Notes: generated by a model not told the origin, from the letters alone. A stretch of 14,555 bases of DNA from Desulfuromusa sp. (GCA_021157505.1 JAGGWI010000065.1:1-14555); one strand, 5' to 3'. Positions 7,057 to 14,023 are shown, counted from the first letter of the stretch. A program made the numbers and translations.

Positions 7057-7784
7057 TGGGAGGCGCGGAAGGGATAAAGATTCTTACGCTTGACAGCTCA
7101 TCTTCAAGCGGTAGCGTTTCTCTCTGTCAGGGTGAATCTCTGGTTGCTGAATCCCTTTTAAATGTTCGCAGCACCCATAGTGAAAAATTGTTGAAGCAGG
7201 TTGATCTTCTGTTGCGGGAGACTGGTTGGCGGCTGGAGGATCTGGATCTTTTTGCTGTGGTTACCGGACCCGGGTCTTTTACTGGCCTGCGTATCGGGAT
7301 TGCCACGATCAAGGGGCTGGCTCAGGTGCTGCAGAAACCGGTTGTGCCGGTCTCAACATTACAGGCTGTGGCGATGAATCTGCCACTGTCGCCAGTTCCC
7401 ATTTGTGCTTTTCTCGATGCCAGAAAAAAAGAGGTTTATTCTCAGCTTTTTGAATGGCATCCTACTTCCGGCCCGGTTGCAATCGGTGAGCCGGTTGTTT
7501 TGCCTCCGGAACGATTGTTGCTGGATCTGTCAAGACCGGTTGCTCTGGTTGGGGATGGGGTTCCTCTCTATTTCCAGATGATTAAAGATATTCTTGCAGA
7601 ACGTGCTCTGATCCCCGTTGCTACCGCTCATCAGCTACGTGCGGCAAAGGCTTCCTGGCTGGCACTACAGGCATATCAATCAGGATTGATTCAAGAAGCA
7701 GCAGAAATATATCCGACCTATATTCGACCTTCGGACGCCGAATTGAATCTATCTATCAAACAAAGTATTTTAAAACGGGGTTAA
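7056..7784 (+). CDS. tsaB: tRNA t6A biosynthesis protein TsaB
   Basis: TsaB is the inactive partner of the TsaD ATPase in the complex that makes threonylcarbamoyladenosine at position 37 of ANN-decoding tRNAs. The product is 242 residues. It has the ASKHA-fold N-terminal strand LTLDSSSSSGSV (10-21), THSE (40-43) and the hallmark GPGSFTGLRIG (71-81). The frame can open at GTG 7047, but ATG 7056 overlaps the rseP stop as TGATG, the usual coupled arrangement, and gives a more typical short leader before the first strand. A start at ATA 7074 would give the commonest family N-terminus (xKILTLD) but ATA is very rarely used. tsaC, tsaD and tsaE are not in the window. Confidence 0.94.
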   Translation: MGGAEGIKILTLDSSSSSGSVSLCQGESLVAESLLNVRSTHSEKLLKQVDLLLRETGWRLEDLDLFAVVTGPGSFTGLRIGIATIKGLAQVLQKPVVPVSTLQAVAMNLPLSPVPICAFLDARKKEVYSQLFEWHPTSGPVAIGEPVVLPPERLLLDLSRPVALVGDGVPLYFQMIKDILAERALIPVATAHQLRAAKASWLALQAYQSGLIQEAAEIYPTYIRPSDAELNLSIKQSILKRG

Positions 7785-7787
7785 TTG

Positions 7788-7831
7788 TTGACAATTTTGC
7801 ATCAATTTGGTTACTTTATGAGTAACTTTTT
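7788..7831 (+). promoter_or_regulatory. Possible promoter and/or weak terminator between tsaB and the YdcH-family gene
   Basis: A perfect TTGACA lies at 7788-7793. The matching -10 is poor: TTACTT at 17 bases or TACTTT (7812-7817) at 18 bases. The same bases form a six-pair hairpin, GTTACT 7810-7815 with AGTAAC 7821-7826, followed by TTTTT 7827-7831, which resembles a weak intrinsic terminator for the uppS-tsaB operon. Both readings are plausible; neither is strong. Confidence 0.4.
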
Positions 7832-7866
7832 CCAGTTTTAATTCACTTATATCCGCGGAGGTGCCA

Positions 7867-8085
7867 ATGGCCATTGATCAGACCCTTTTGCAGAATCTCA
7901 CCGAAACTAACCCCCGTTTCCGTATGCTTTATGAAGAACATAGCCTGTTTGAAAAACAATTGTCAGAGTATGACAAAAAGGGATATTTGTCCCCACAGGA
8001 AGAACTGGCAAAAAATAAAGTGAAAAAGATGAAACTGGTTGGCAAGGATGAGATGGAAAAAATTATTCAATCGGTTACCGCCTGA
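7867..8085 (+). CDS. YdcH-family (DUF465) small protein
   Basis: This is a 72-residue, strongly charged and helical protein. The pattern NPRFRMLYEEH (13-23), then a YDKKGYLSPQEE turn and KNKVKKMKLVGKDEME, fits the DUF465/YdcH family, a coiled-coil hairpin of unknown biochemical role. ATG 7867 is chosen because GGAGG (7857-7861) is five bases upstream; GTG 7861 overlaps that binding site and is unlikely. The gene stands 82 bases after tsaB, with a promoter-like or terminator-like element in between, and has hairpins directly after its stop, so it is probably expressed separately from the genes around it. No function can be assigned from the sequence. Confidence 0.85.
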   Translation: MAIDQTLLQNLTETNPRFRMLYEEHSLFEKQLSEYDKKGYLSPQEELAKNKVKKMKLVGKDEMEKIIQSVTA

Positions 8086-8086
8086 A

Positions 8087-8105
8087 CCCGTTTTGTAACA
8101 ACGGG
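8087..8105 (+). other. Short hairpin just after the YdcH-family gene
   Basis: CCCGTT (8087-8092) pairs with AACGGG (8100-8105), starting one base after the stop codon. It lacks a T-tract. Together with the long hairpin at 8113-8158 it makes a tandem 3' structure that may protect the short mRNA from exonucleases. Confidence 0.4.
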
Positions 8106-8112
8106 ATGTTTC

Positions 8113-8158
8113 AATACAGCAAAGGGTTTAAGCGTCTGCTTAAACCCTTTGCTGTATT
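8113..8158. terminator. Perfect 21-bp hairpin, probable (bidirectional) terminator
   Basis: Bases 8113-8133 and 8138-8158 are perfect reverse complements separated by a GTCT loop. The stem is long and exact, with AAAGGGTTTAAGC next to the loop. There is no T-run after it on the plus strand, so it is less typical than the terminator at 2873-2904; the symmetry would allow action on either strand. It separates the YdcH-family gene from the ilv region and abuts the palindromic repeat at 8161. Confidence 0.65.
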
Positions 8159-8160
8159 AA

Positions 8161-8285
8161 GATGGTGTTGCGCATAATCGCTCTATAGCGTTGCAGTAGT
8201 TTTTCAGGATCTCGATAGATAATAACGGACATTTTACCTCTAACAACCACGATGTTTTGTAGAACAAAATTTTTGGTAGAAGGTT
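8161..8285. repeat. Palindromic intergenic repeat, copy 2 (decayed)
   Basis: Aligning by eye to the element at 1194-1321, this copy begins GATGGTGTTGC and keeps GTTGCAG, TTTTTCA and CTCGA in the left half. In the right half it keeps the CAC, TTGTAG, AAATT and TTG blocks (8248-8275) with many substitutions. The ability to form a long hairpin is largely lost because the arms have diverged. It starts two bases after the hairpin at 8113-8158. The remaining stretch to ilvB (8286-8351) shows only the ilvB binding site; I could not identify a convincing promoter there. Confidence 0.7.
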
Positions 8286-8351
8286 TTTTGGCCTTTCCAA
8301 AATCACCATTAATCGAGTTAGTTGCAGAGTTGAGCATTTGAGGAGACACAG

Positions 8352-10049
8352 ATGGAATTGACCGGGTCACAGATTTTACTCGAATCTTTAAAGCTTGAAG
8401 GTGTGGATACCGTTTTTGGCTACCCTGGCGGAGCTGTTATCAATATTTATGATGATCTCTACGAATCATCCATCAACCATATTTTAACCCGGCACGAGCA
8501 GGCTGCTGTGCATGCTGCCGATGGATATGCCCGCTGTACCGGCAAGGTTGGTGTTGCTATTGCGACCAGTGGCCCAGGTGCGACGAATACCGTAACCGGA
8601 ATTGCGACAGCTTATATGGACTCAATTCCAATGGTGGTTATTACGGGTCAGGTTCCAACTCCTCTGATCGGTAATGATGCGTTTCAGGAGGCGGATATGT
8701 GTGGTATTACCCGCCCCTGTACCAAACATAATTATCTGGTTAAGGATATTCGTGATCTGGCCAGAATCCTCAAAGAGGCATTTTATATCGCTCGAACCGG
8801 TCGCCCGGGGCCGGTCTTGGTTGACCTGCCGAAGGATATTCAGGTCACCACACATAAATTCAGTTATCCCGATAAAGTGAGTTTGCGCGGTTATAAACCA
8901 ACCTATAGCGGCAATATCAGGCAAATTGAAAAAGCGGCAAAAATGATTCTTGCCGCCCGTAAACCGGTTCTCTATGTCGGTGGTGGGATCACCCTGTCAG
9001 GGGCTGAAGATGTATTGCTTAAGCTGGCAGAACAGACCAAAATCCCCGTGACAACAACTCTGATGGCGATGGCTGCTTTTCCTCAGCGGCACCCGCTGGC
9101 TTTGGGAATGTTGGGGATGCACGGAACGTTTTATGCCAACATGTCAGTCACAGAGTGTGATCTGCTGATTGCTGTCGGTTCCAGATTTGATGACCGGGTC
9201 ACCGGCCGAATCGACAGTTTTGCTGAGAAAGCGAAGATTATTCATGTCGATATCGATCCAACTTCGATCGGAAAGAATGTCGCAACGGACCTGCCGATCG
9301 TCGGTGATCTGAAAGATGTGTTAGGTAAGTTGCACGGTTACCTGAATAAAAAACCGGAACTTGTAGAAGATCTGGTTGAAGCGACGGAGGATTGGCGATC
9401 CATGATTGGCGAGTGGAGAGAACGTCATCCGATGACTTATCGTTCCTCCAAATCGGTGATCAAGCCACAGTTTGTTATTGAAAAAATCAGTGAGATGACC
9501 GCTGAGGATGCCATTATCACTACTGAAGTTGGTCAGCATCAGATGTGGGCAGCCCAGTTTTTTACTTTCAGACAACCGAAAACCTTTCTGACTTCTGGTG
9601 GTTTGGGAACCATGGGGTTTGGTCTGCCAGCGGCTCTGGGGGCTCAGGTGGCGTATCCTGATCGTCAGGTCATTGATATCTCGGGGGATGGTTCTTTCCA
9701 GATGAATTCCCAGGAACTGGCGACTCTGGTGCAGTATAAACTCCCGGTGAAAATTGCCATCATCAACAACAACTATCTGGGCATGGTTCGTCAATGGCAG
9801 CAGATGTTTTTTGAAAAACGCTACAGTGAGACCGTTATGGAGTTGCCGATTGATTTTATTAAACTCGCTGAAGCCTATGGTGCTATCGGTTTGCAGGCAA
9901 CAAAAGTTGATGAAGTTGAAGCGATTATCAAGCAAGCATTAGAGACACCGGGTCCAGTATTGATGAATTTCATTGTTTCCCGGGAAGAAAATGTTTTACC
10001 GATGGTTCCTGCGGGTAAAGCAATTCACGAAATGGTTCTTGCTTCCTAA
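8352..10049 (+). CDS. ilvB: Acetohydroxyacid (acetolactate) synthase, large catalytic subunit
   Basis: This thiamine-diphosphate enzyme condenses two pyruvates to 2-acetolactate, or pyruvate with 2-oxobutyrate, opening valine/leucine/isoleucine synthesis. The 565-residue length is standard. The N-terminal TPP domain has FGYPGGAV (22-29) and RHEQAAVHAADGYAR (47-61) with catalytic Glu49; ATSGPGATN is at 71-79. The C-terminal TPP/Mg domain carries GDGSFQMNSQELAT (445-458) and NNNYLGMVRQWQ (472-483). The ATG start has GAGGAG (8340-8345) six bases upstream. The small subunit ilvN follows at 49 bases. Because a repeat and a terminator-like hairpin precede it, ilvB probably begins its own transcript, but I see no leader peptide or T-box upstream. 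Confidence 0.98.
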   Translation: MELTGSQILLESLKLEGVDTVFGYPGGAVINIYDDLYESSINHILTRHEQAAVHAADGYARCTGKVGVAIATSGPGATNTVTGIATAYMDSIPMVVITGQVPTPLIGNDAFQEADMCGITRPCTKHNYLVKDIRDLARILKEAFYIARTGRPGPVLVDLPKDIQVTTHKFSYPDKVSLRGYKPTYSGNIRQIEKAAKMILAARKPVLYVGGGITLSGAEDVLLKLAEQTKIPVTTTLMAMAAFPQRHPLALGMLGMHGTFYANMSVTECDLLIAVGSRFDDRVTGRIDSFAEKAKIIHVDIDPTSIGKNVATDLPIVGDLKDVLGKLHGYLNKKPELVEDLVEATEDWRSMIGEWRERHPMTYRSSKSVIKPQFVIEKISEMTAEDAIITTEVGQHQMWAAQFFTFRQPKTFLTSGGLGTMGFGLPAALGAQVAYPDRQVIDISGDGSFQMNSQELATLVQYKLPVKIAIINNNYLGMVRQWQQMFFEKRYSETVMELPIDFIKLAEAYGAIGLQATKVDEVEAIIKQALETPGPVLMNFIVSREENVLPMVPAGKAIHEMVLAS

Positions 10050-10098
10050 TGAGTGTTGTAGACAGAACGGCCAATTACAGGCCGGGAGGATTAAGTCA

Positions 10099-10590
10099 AT
10101 GAAACATACAATTTCGGTCCTGGTAGAAAATGAATTTGGGGTTCTCTCGCGCATTTCAGGATTATTTTCCGGGCGTGGCTTTAATATTGAGAGCCTTTCT
10201 GTGGCTCCAACAATGGATACCGATCTCTCCCGTATGACTCTGGTGACACGGGGTAATGATCAGGTTCTGGAACAGATTACCAAGCAACTGAATAAACTCA
10301 TTTCTACCATCAAAGTTGTTGATTTTACCGGTGGAGATTATATTGAGCGTGAATTGGCTCTGATTAAAGTTTCAACCGATGCGGAAAGCAGGGCAGAGGC
10401 GTTGCGGATTGTCGATATTTTCCGGGCCAAAGTTATCGATGTAACGCCTAAATCCTACACGATTGAAATTACCGGTGCGCCGGCGAAAATAAATGGTATT
10501 TTGGAACTGTTGCGACCGATGGGGATCAAGGAAGTTGTTCGTTCGGGCCCTGTCGTTATTGGCCGTGGTGCTAAAGGTGTTGTGGCTTAA
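10099..10590 (+). CDS. ilvN: Acetohydroxyacid synthase, small regulatory subunit
   Basis: The small subunit activates IlvB and confers feedback inhibition by valine. The 163-residue length equals that of E. coli IlvH. The N-terminal ACT domain begins ISVLVENEFGVLSRISGLFSG; residues matching the valine-binding positions of IlvH, Asn11, Gly14 and Asn29, are all present, so valine sensitivity is expected. The second domain (about 80-163) matches the family C-terminal half, ending in the GPVVIGRGAKG segment. The open frame extends back into ilvB to 9973, but ATG 10099 is chosen for GGAGG (10085-10089) at nine bases and the standard N-terminus. psd follows after 20 bases; ilvC does not follow, although I recall it at this place in Geobacter. 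Confidence 0.97.
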   Translation: MKHTISVLVENEFGVLSRISGLFSGRGFNIESLSVAPTMDTDLSRMTLVTRGNDQVLEQITKQLNKLISTIKVVDFTGGDYIERELALIKVSTDAESRAEALRIVDIFRAKVIDVTPKSYTIEITGAPAKINGILELLRPMGIKEVVRSGPVVIGRGAKGVVA

Positions 10591-10610
10591 TTTTTTTGAA
10601 TGAGGTTTTC

Positions 10611-11255
10611 ATGCAGAACAAAAATCAACTGATTGTCAGCGAAGGTTATCCATTTATTATTCTGTTTGGTTTTATCACTCTGGTCTTTGCCCTCTTGGGT
10701 TGGGTGATTTTGACCCTTCTGTTTTTATTTTTAACCCTGTTCAGCAGCTACTTTTTTCGCAATCCGGAACGAGTTATTCCCACAGGTGAGGATCTGCTTA
10801 TTGCTCCAGCAGATGGTAAAATTATTTTTGTCGGGGAGGTTCAAGAGAGTCGTTATTTTAAAGAACAGGTCACTAAAATCAGTATTTTTATGTCGGTTTT
10901 TAATGTTCATGTAAATCGGGTTCCCTGTGATGGGAAGGTCGTTGCTATGTATTATAATAAGGGTGGTTTTGTTAATGCTTCTTATGACAAAGCCAGTGAG
11001 AGTAATGAACAATCCGGGATTCTTCTGGAGACAGGGAGTGGCACACAGATTCTTTTTGTCCAGATCGCCGGATTAATTGCCCGGAGAATTGTCACTTATC
11101 CGGTTATTGGTGATCTGTTACAACGGGGCGCACGTTACGGGTTGATCCGCTTTGGTTCCCGGGTTGACATCTATCTTCCAAAAAATGCCAACGTGACAGT
11201 GACCCTTGGTGAACGTACTGTCGCAGGCGAAACTATTTTAGGGACATTGTCTTGA
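10611..11255 (+). CDS. psd: Phosphatidylserine decarboxylase proenzyme (short form)
   Basis: Psd decarboxylates phosphatidylserine to phosphatidylethanolamine at the inner membrane. The 214-residue product belongs to the short bacterial/archaeal-type family. A hydrophobic segment spans about 13-45 and anchors it. SxADGK-type sequence APADGK is at 65-70, MSVFNVHVNR at 94-103, and RFGSRVDIYLP at 180-190. In this family self-cleavage at Gly-Ser (182-183) produces the pyruvoyl prosthetic group from Ser183. ATG 10611 is chosen over TTG 10596 because GAGG (10602-10605) is five bases upstream. Its TGA overlaps the TTG start of pssA by four bases, so psd and pssA, consecutive steps taken in reverse gene order, are translationally coupled. 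Confidence 0.96.
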   Translation: MQNKNQLIVSEGYPFIILFGFITLVFALLGWVILTLLFLFLTLFSSYFFRNPERVIPTGEDLLIAPADGKIIFVGEVQESRYFKEQVTKISIFMSVFNVHVNRVPCDGKVVAMYYNKGGFVNASYDKASESNEQSGILLETGSGTQILFVQIAGLIARRIVTYPVIGDLLQRGARYGLIRFGSRVDIYLPKNANVTVTLGERTVAGETILGTLS

Positions 11256-12022
11256 GTGATGACTGTTTAAGAAATGATAAGCGGGAAAATCTCCGTAAAG
11301 GGGTTTATCTCCTGCCTAACCTGATTACTGCTGCAGGGATCTTTGCTGGATTCTACGTTATTATTGCTGCAACGGATGGCAATTATAATCGGGCTGCCTG
11401 GTTTATTCTGCTGGCGGCTATCTTTGATGGTCTGGATGGGAAGGTTGCCAGGTTAACCGGAACCAGCAGCAAGTTTGGAGTTGAACTTGATTCTCTGGCG
11501 GATGTTATCTCCTTTGGTGTCGCGCCGGGCGTTCTGTTATACCTTTGGGCTCTGAGACCCTTTGGTAAGCTTGGCTGGCTGGCTGCATTCCTCTATGTCA
11601 TCTGTGGTGCCTTACGGCTAGCTCGTTTCAATGTGCAGGTTTCTACCGTTGAATCGAGGCGATTTGTTGGTATCCCTATCCCTGCTGCAGCCTGTATTGT
11701 TGCGACCTGTGTCCTGCTGTTTTATGAATTAGGCGGTACCGGAACGATTAAAATGTTTTCCATGGTGGTTTTGGTTTTTATCCTGGCATTATTGATGATC
11801 AGTAATGTGGAATATATTTCCTTGAAAGACCCTGAACTGTTCAAGCGTCAGCCCTTTGTCATGTTGGTTGTTGCCATAATGCTGCTGATTGTTATCGTTG
11901 CAAAGCCTGAAGTGATGCTGTTCCTGGTTGGAATGGCATATATGATATCTGGGCCAGTGGTCTCTTTTATGGGCTGGAGAAAAGAACGGCGGGAAAAGAA
12001 GCAAATCTCGACAGAAGTGTAA
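11252..12022 (+). CDS. pssA: CDP-diacylglycerol-serine O-phosphatidyltransferase
   Basis: PssA joins serine to CDP-diacylglycerol, giving phosphatidylserine for Psd. The 256-residue integral membrane protein is of the CDP-alcohol phosphatidyltransferase (type II PssA) class. The catalytic motif is complete: D59, D62-G63, A66-R67, G76, D80 and D84, within a stretch that starts FDGLDGKVAR and continues GVELDSLAD. Hydrophobic helices follow through residue 245. Its early segment KGVYLLPNLITAAGIFAGF is typical for the class. The TTG start overlaps the psd stop (TTGA) and has AGGGA (11240-11244) seven bases upstream. With cdsA in the same window, all steps from phosphatidic acid to phosphatidylethanolamine are encoded here. 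Confidence 0.96.
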   Translation: MSDDCLRNDKRENLRKGVYLLPNLITAAGIFAGFYVIIAATDGNYNRAAWFILLAAIFDGLDGKVARLTGTSSKFGVELDSLADVISFGVAPGVLLYLWALRPFGKLGWLAAFLYVICGALRLARFNVQVSTVESRRFVGIPIPAAACIVATCVLLFYELGGTGTIKMFSMVVLVFILALLMISNVEYISLKDPELFKRQPFVMLVVAIMLLIVIVAKPEVMLFLVGMAYMISGPVVSFMGWRKERREKKQISTEV

Positions 12023-12050
12023 ACTTTTGTGGGGTGAGCCTAAAATAGGC

Positions 12051-12079
12051 TTGACTTGCTGGTTTGTTTTATGTTGAAT
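12051..12079 (+). promoter_or_regulatory. Candidate sigma-70-type promoter of the leucine operon
   Basis: TTGACT (12051-12056) and TTGAAT (12074-12079) are separated by 17 bases, matching five of six and four of six consensus positions. It lies just upstream of the T-box leader, so transcription would start near 12086. A six-pair palindrome, AGCCTA 12037-12042 with TAGGCT 12046-12051, overlaps the first base of the -35 element; it could be a weak end to the pssA transcript or an operator, and I cannot tell which. Confidence 0.55.
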
Positions 12080-12085
12080 CTTACC

Positions 12086-12353
12086 TTGGTAAAGGCATTG
12101 AAGAGGAGTAGTAAGCGTTATTTTTGTTTGAGAGAGCCGATGGTTGCTGTGAATCGGTACAAAAAAACGTTGAACTCACCTTGGAGCTGCAGGGATGAAG
12201 CCGTAAGGTTAGTTTCTGTCGTGACCCTGCGTAAAGGGGAAAAGAAGGTTTGCTTTTTGTTTGTTAATTGAAAGCGAACGAATCAGGGTGGTACCGCGAA
12301 ATTGAAATTTCGCCCCTGTCTATTTGAATAGGCAGGGGCTTTTTTATTTTTTA
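12086..12353 (+). promoter_or_regulatory. T-box riboswitch (leucine, CTC specifier) controlling leuA
   Basis: The leader senses uncharged tRNA and antiterminates transcription. The diagnostic T-box AGGGTGGTACCGCG is at 12286-12299. The antiterminator is complete: CAGGG 12285-12289 with CCCTG 12315-12319, a seven-base TGGTACC bulge (12290-12296), then GCGAAAT 12297-12303 with ATTTCGC 12308-12314. TGGT in the bulge would pair with a tRNA end whose discriminator is A, as in tRNA-Leu. Stem I shows AGAGAG (12130-12135) and the distal stem CCGAT/ATCGG, and its specifier loop reads GAA-CTC-ACC with CTC (leucine) at 12175-12177. Further stems are GCAGGG 12189-12194 with CCCTGC 12225-12230, and stem III 12249-12257 with 12272-12280. 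Known T-box biology and the gene downstream agree that it responds to leucine starvation. The 5' boundary is inferred from the promoter. Confidence 0.95.
12313..12353 (+). terminator. T-box regulated intrinsic terminator
   Basis: A 12-pair stem (12313-12324 with 12329-12340, one G-T pair, TTGA loop) is followed by TTTTTTATTTTTT. Its 5' arm shares 12313-12319 with the 3' arm of the antiterminator, so the two folds exclude each other, as required for T-box control. Confidence 0.95.
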
Positions 12354-12361
12354 TGAAAGGA

Positions 12362-12459
12362 GGTGGTTCTATAGTGGAATCTGACCTGGGTGACCTAGTA
12401 GGTATGGAGAGTCGAAGCGGAGAAGTCAATATGAACCACCCCGGATCTGAGTGATCGGG
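12362..12459 (+). other. Extra structured 5'-UTR between the T-box terminator and leuA
   Basis: About 128 bases separate the terminator T-tract from leuA, more than a binding site needs. The segment closes on itself by GGTGGTTC 12362-12369 with GAACCACC 12433-12440, extended by ATA/TAT past one bulged base. Inside is an 11-base palindrome ACCTA-G-TAGGT (12393-12403). A second hairpin, GATC 12444-12447 with 12453-12456 plus flanking CCC/GGG, could compete with the closing stem for 12440. I do not recognise a known riboswitch or leader peptide. Confidence 0.5.
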
Positions 12460-12481
12460 AAAACTTTTAAGGAGTTGGATT

Positions 12482-14023
12482 ATGAGTCAAAAAGAGAATA
12501 TTATTATTTTTGATACTACCTTGCGTGATGGTGAGCAATCTCCAGGTGCGAGTATGAATATTGAGGAAAAACTACGGATTGCCCATCAACTGGAACGTTT
12601 GAATGTTGACGTTATAGAAGCTGGTTTTCCAATTGCTTCTGATGGTGACTTTGAAGCGGTTAAAAAAATTGCCCAGATAATTAAAGGTCCACAAATTGCG
12701 GGCCTTTCACGCTCAAATGATATGGATATTGACCGAGCCTGGGATGCTTTGAAGTATGCTGGAGAGCGTGGGCGGATCCACACCTTTATCGCCACCAGCG
12801 ACATTCATATGAAATACAAGCTGAAAATGAGCAAGCAGGAGGTTCTGGATACGGCTGTGGCTGCAGTGACTCGCGCTGCTGGATATACCCCAAATGTTGA
12901 ATTTTCTGCTGAGGATGCGGTGCGGACTCAACTGCCGTTTCTCGCTGAAATCATTAAGGCGGCTATAGAGGCCGGTGCAACAACCGTTAATATCCCCGAT
13001 ACCGTTGGCTACACAATTCCGTCAGAATATTTCGATATCATCAGCTATCTCAAAAAGAATGTCAGCAATATTGATAAAGCTGTCATCTCGGTTCACTGTC
13101 ACAATGATCTAGGTCTGGCAGTTGCTAACTCCTTAGCAGCAATACAAGCTGGAGCGCGTCAGCTTGAATGTACCATCAACGGTATTGGTGAGCGGGCTGG
13201 TAACTGCTCCCTTGAGGAAGCAGTCATGGCCTTGCGTACCCGACAGGACATTCTGCCTTTCGCAACTCATGTTGTGACTGAGCAGATCATTCCGTCGAGC
13301 AAACTCCTGTCAACCATTACCGGGATCCATGTCCAGCCGAACAAGGCGATTGTTGGAACCAATGCCTTTGCCCATGAAGCAGGGATTCACCAGCATGGGG
13401 TCCTGATGGACAAGTCGACTTACGAAATTATGACTCCTGAGTCGGTTGGCTTGAACCAGAATAAACTGGTTCTCGGGAAACATTCGGGTCGACATGCTTT
13501 TATTGATCGTTTGAAAAAACTTGGTTACGATCTTTCCAAAGAGGAAATTCAGAAAGCGTTTGTCCGCTTCAAGACTCTGGCTGATATGAAAAAAGAGATT
13601 TTTGATGAAGATCTTGACGCCATTGTTGCTGATGAAGTTTTGCGGGTTCCTGAAATCTATAAGCTGGAGCAGATGAATGTCAGTTCTGGTTCCTTTGCGG
13701 CTCCGACAGCGACAGTTGCCATGGAAATCAATGGTAAGAGCAAACGGGCTGCCGTGATGGGGGATGGCCCCGTCGATGCGACCTTCAAGGCGATCAAGAA
13801 ACTCACCAAAAGTAAAGCGAAGTTGCTCAATTTCTCGGTTGGTGCAATTACTGGTGGAACGGACGCTCAGGGGGAGTGCAGCGTGCGGCTGCAATCTGTC
13901 GAGGGGCGAGAGGTGCTTGGCCAGGGTGCTCATCCCGATATTATCGTTGCCAGCGCCAAAGCTTATATTAATGCATTAAATAAGCTGGTTGTTGCTGAAA
14001 AACGCTCTCATACCAGTATCTGA
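12482..14023 (+). CDS. leuA: 2-isopropylmalate synthase
   Basis: LeuA condenses acetyl-CoA with 2-oxoisovalerate, the first committed step of leucine synthesis. At 513 residues it has the full length of the standard bacterial form. The TIM-barrel catalytic domain starts with FDTTLRDGEQSPG (10-22). Metal ligands are visible as Asp11, His205 and His207 in HCHNDLG, and Asn241 in GIGERAGN (234-241). After the linker, the C-terminal part (about 390-505) is the LeuA regulatory domain that binds leucine for feedback inhibition, so control is both by T-box and by product. AAGGAG (12469-12474) lies seven bases before ATG. The TGA stop forms the first bases of a remnant of the palindromic repeat. It could be confused with homocitrate or citramalate synthase, but the T-box and leuC make LeuA by far the likeliest. 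Confidence 0.96.
   Translation: MSQKENIIIFDTTLRDGEQSPGASMNIEEKLRIAHQLERLNVDVIEAGFPIASDGDFEAVKKIAQIIKGPQIAGLSRSNDMDIDRAWDALKYAGERGRIHTFIATSDIHMKYKLKMSKQEVLDTAVAAVTRAAGYTPNVEFSAEDAVRTQLPFLAEIIKAAIEAGATTVNIPDTVGYTIPSEYFDIISYLKKNVSNIDKAVISVHCHNDLGLAVANSLAAIQAGARQLECTINGIGERAGNCSLEEAVMALRTRQDILPFATHVVTEQIIPSSKLLSTITGIHVQPNKAIVGTNAFAHEAGIHQHGVLMDKSTYEIMTPESVGLNQNKLVLGKHSGRHAFIDRLKKLGYDLSKEEIQKAFVRFKTLADMKKEIFDEDLDAIVADEVLRVPEIYKLEQMNVSSGSFAAPTATVAMEINGKSKRAAVMGDGPVDATFKAIKKLTKSKAKLLNFSVGAITGGTDAQGECSVRLQSVEGREVLGQGAHPDIIVASAKAYINALNKLVVAEKRSHTSI

Noticed and set aside
7047..7076. Alternative tsaB starts at GTG 7047 or ATA 7074
   Set aside because: GTG 7047 has its putative binding site only about two bases away; ATA is almost never used. 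ATG 7056 overlaps the rseP stop in the usual coupled form.
8286..8351. Leader peptide or attenuator before ilvB
   Set aside because: No short frame rich in Val/Leu/Ile codons and no terminator with a T-tract is present between the repeat and the ilvB start.
8140..8370. 76-residue minus-strand frame covering the repeat upstream of ilvB
   Set aside because: It overlaps the perfect hairpin, the palindromic repeat and the ilvB start; such repeats are often mis-called as small hypothetical genes.
9321..9935. 204-residue open frame on the minus strand inside ilvB
   Set aside because: It is antisense to a conserved domain of ilvB, and the translation shows no recognisable motif.
12056..12271. 71-codon plus-strand frame in the leuA leader
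   Set aside because: It runs through the T-box Stem I and specifier region, has no binding site, and the RNA structure explains the sequence.
12374..12454. Possible 26-residue upstream frame (GTG start) before leuA
   Set aside because: There is a GAGG ten bases upstream, but the start is poor, the peptide has no run of leucine codons, and the T-box already accounts for control. The neighbouring ATG 12354 ends after six codons.
13310..13933. 207-residue open frame on the minus strand inside leuA
   Set aside because: It is fully contained in leuA and resembles a codon-bias shadow, with no independent start signals.
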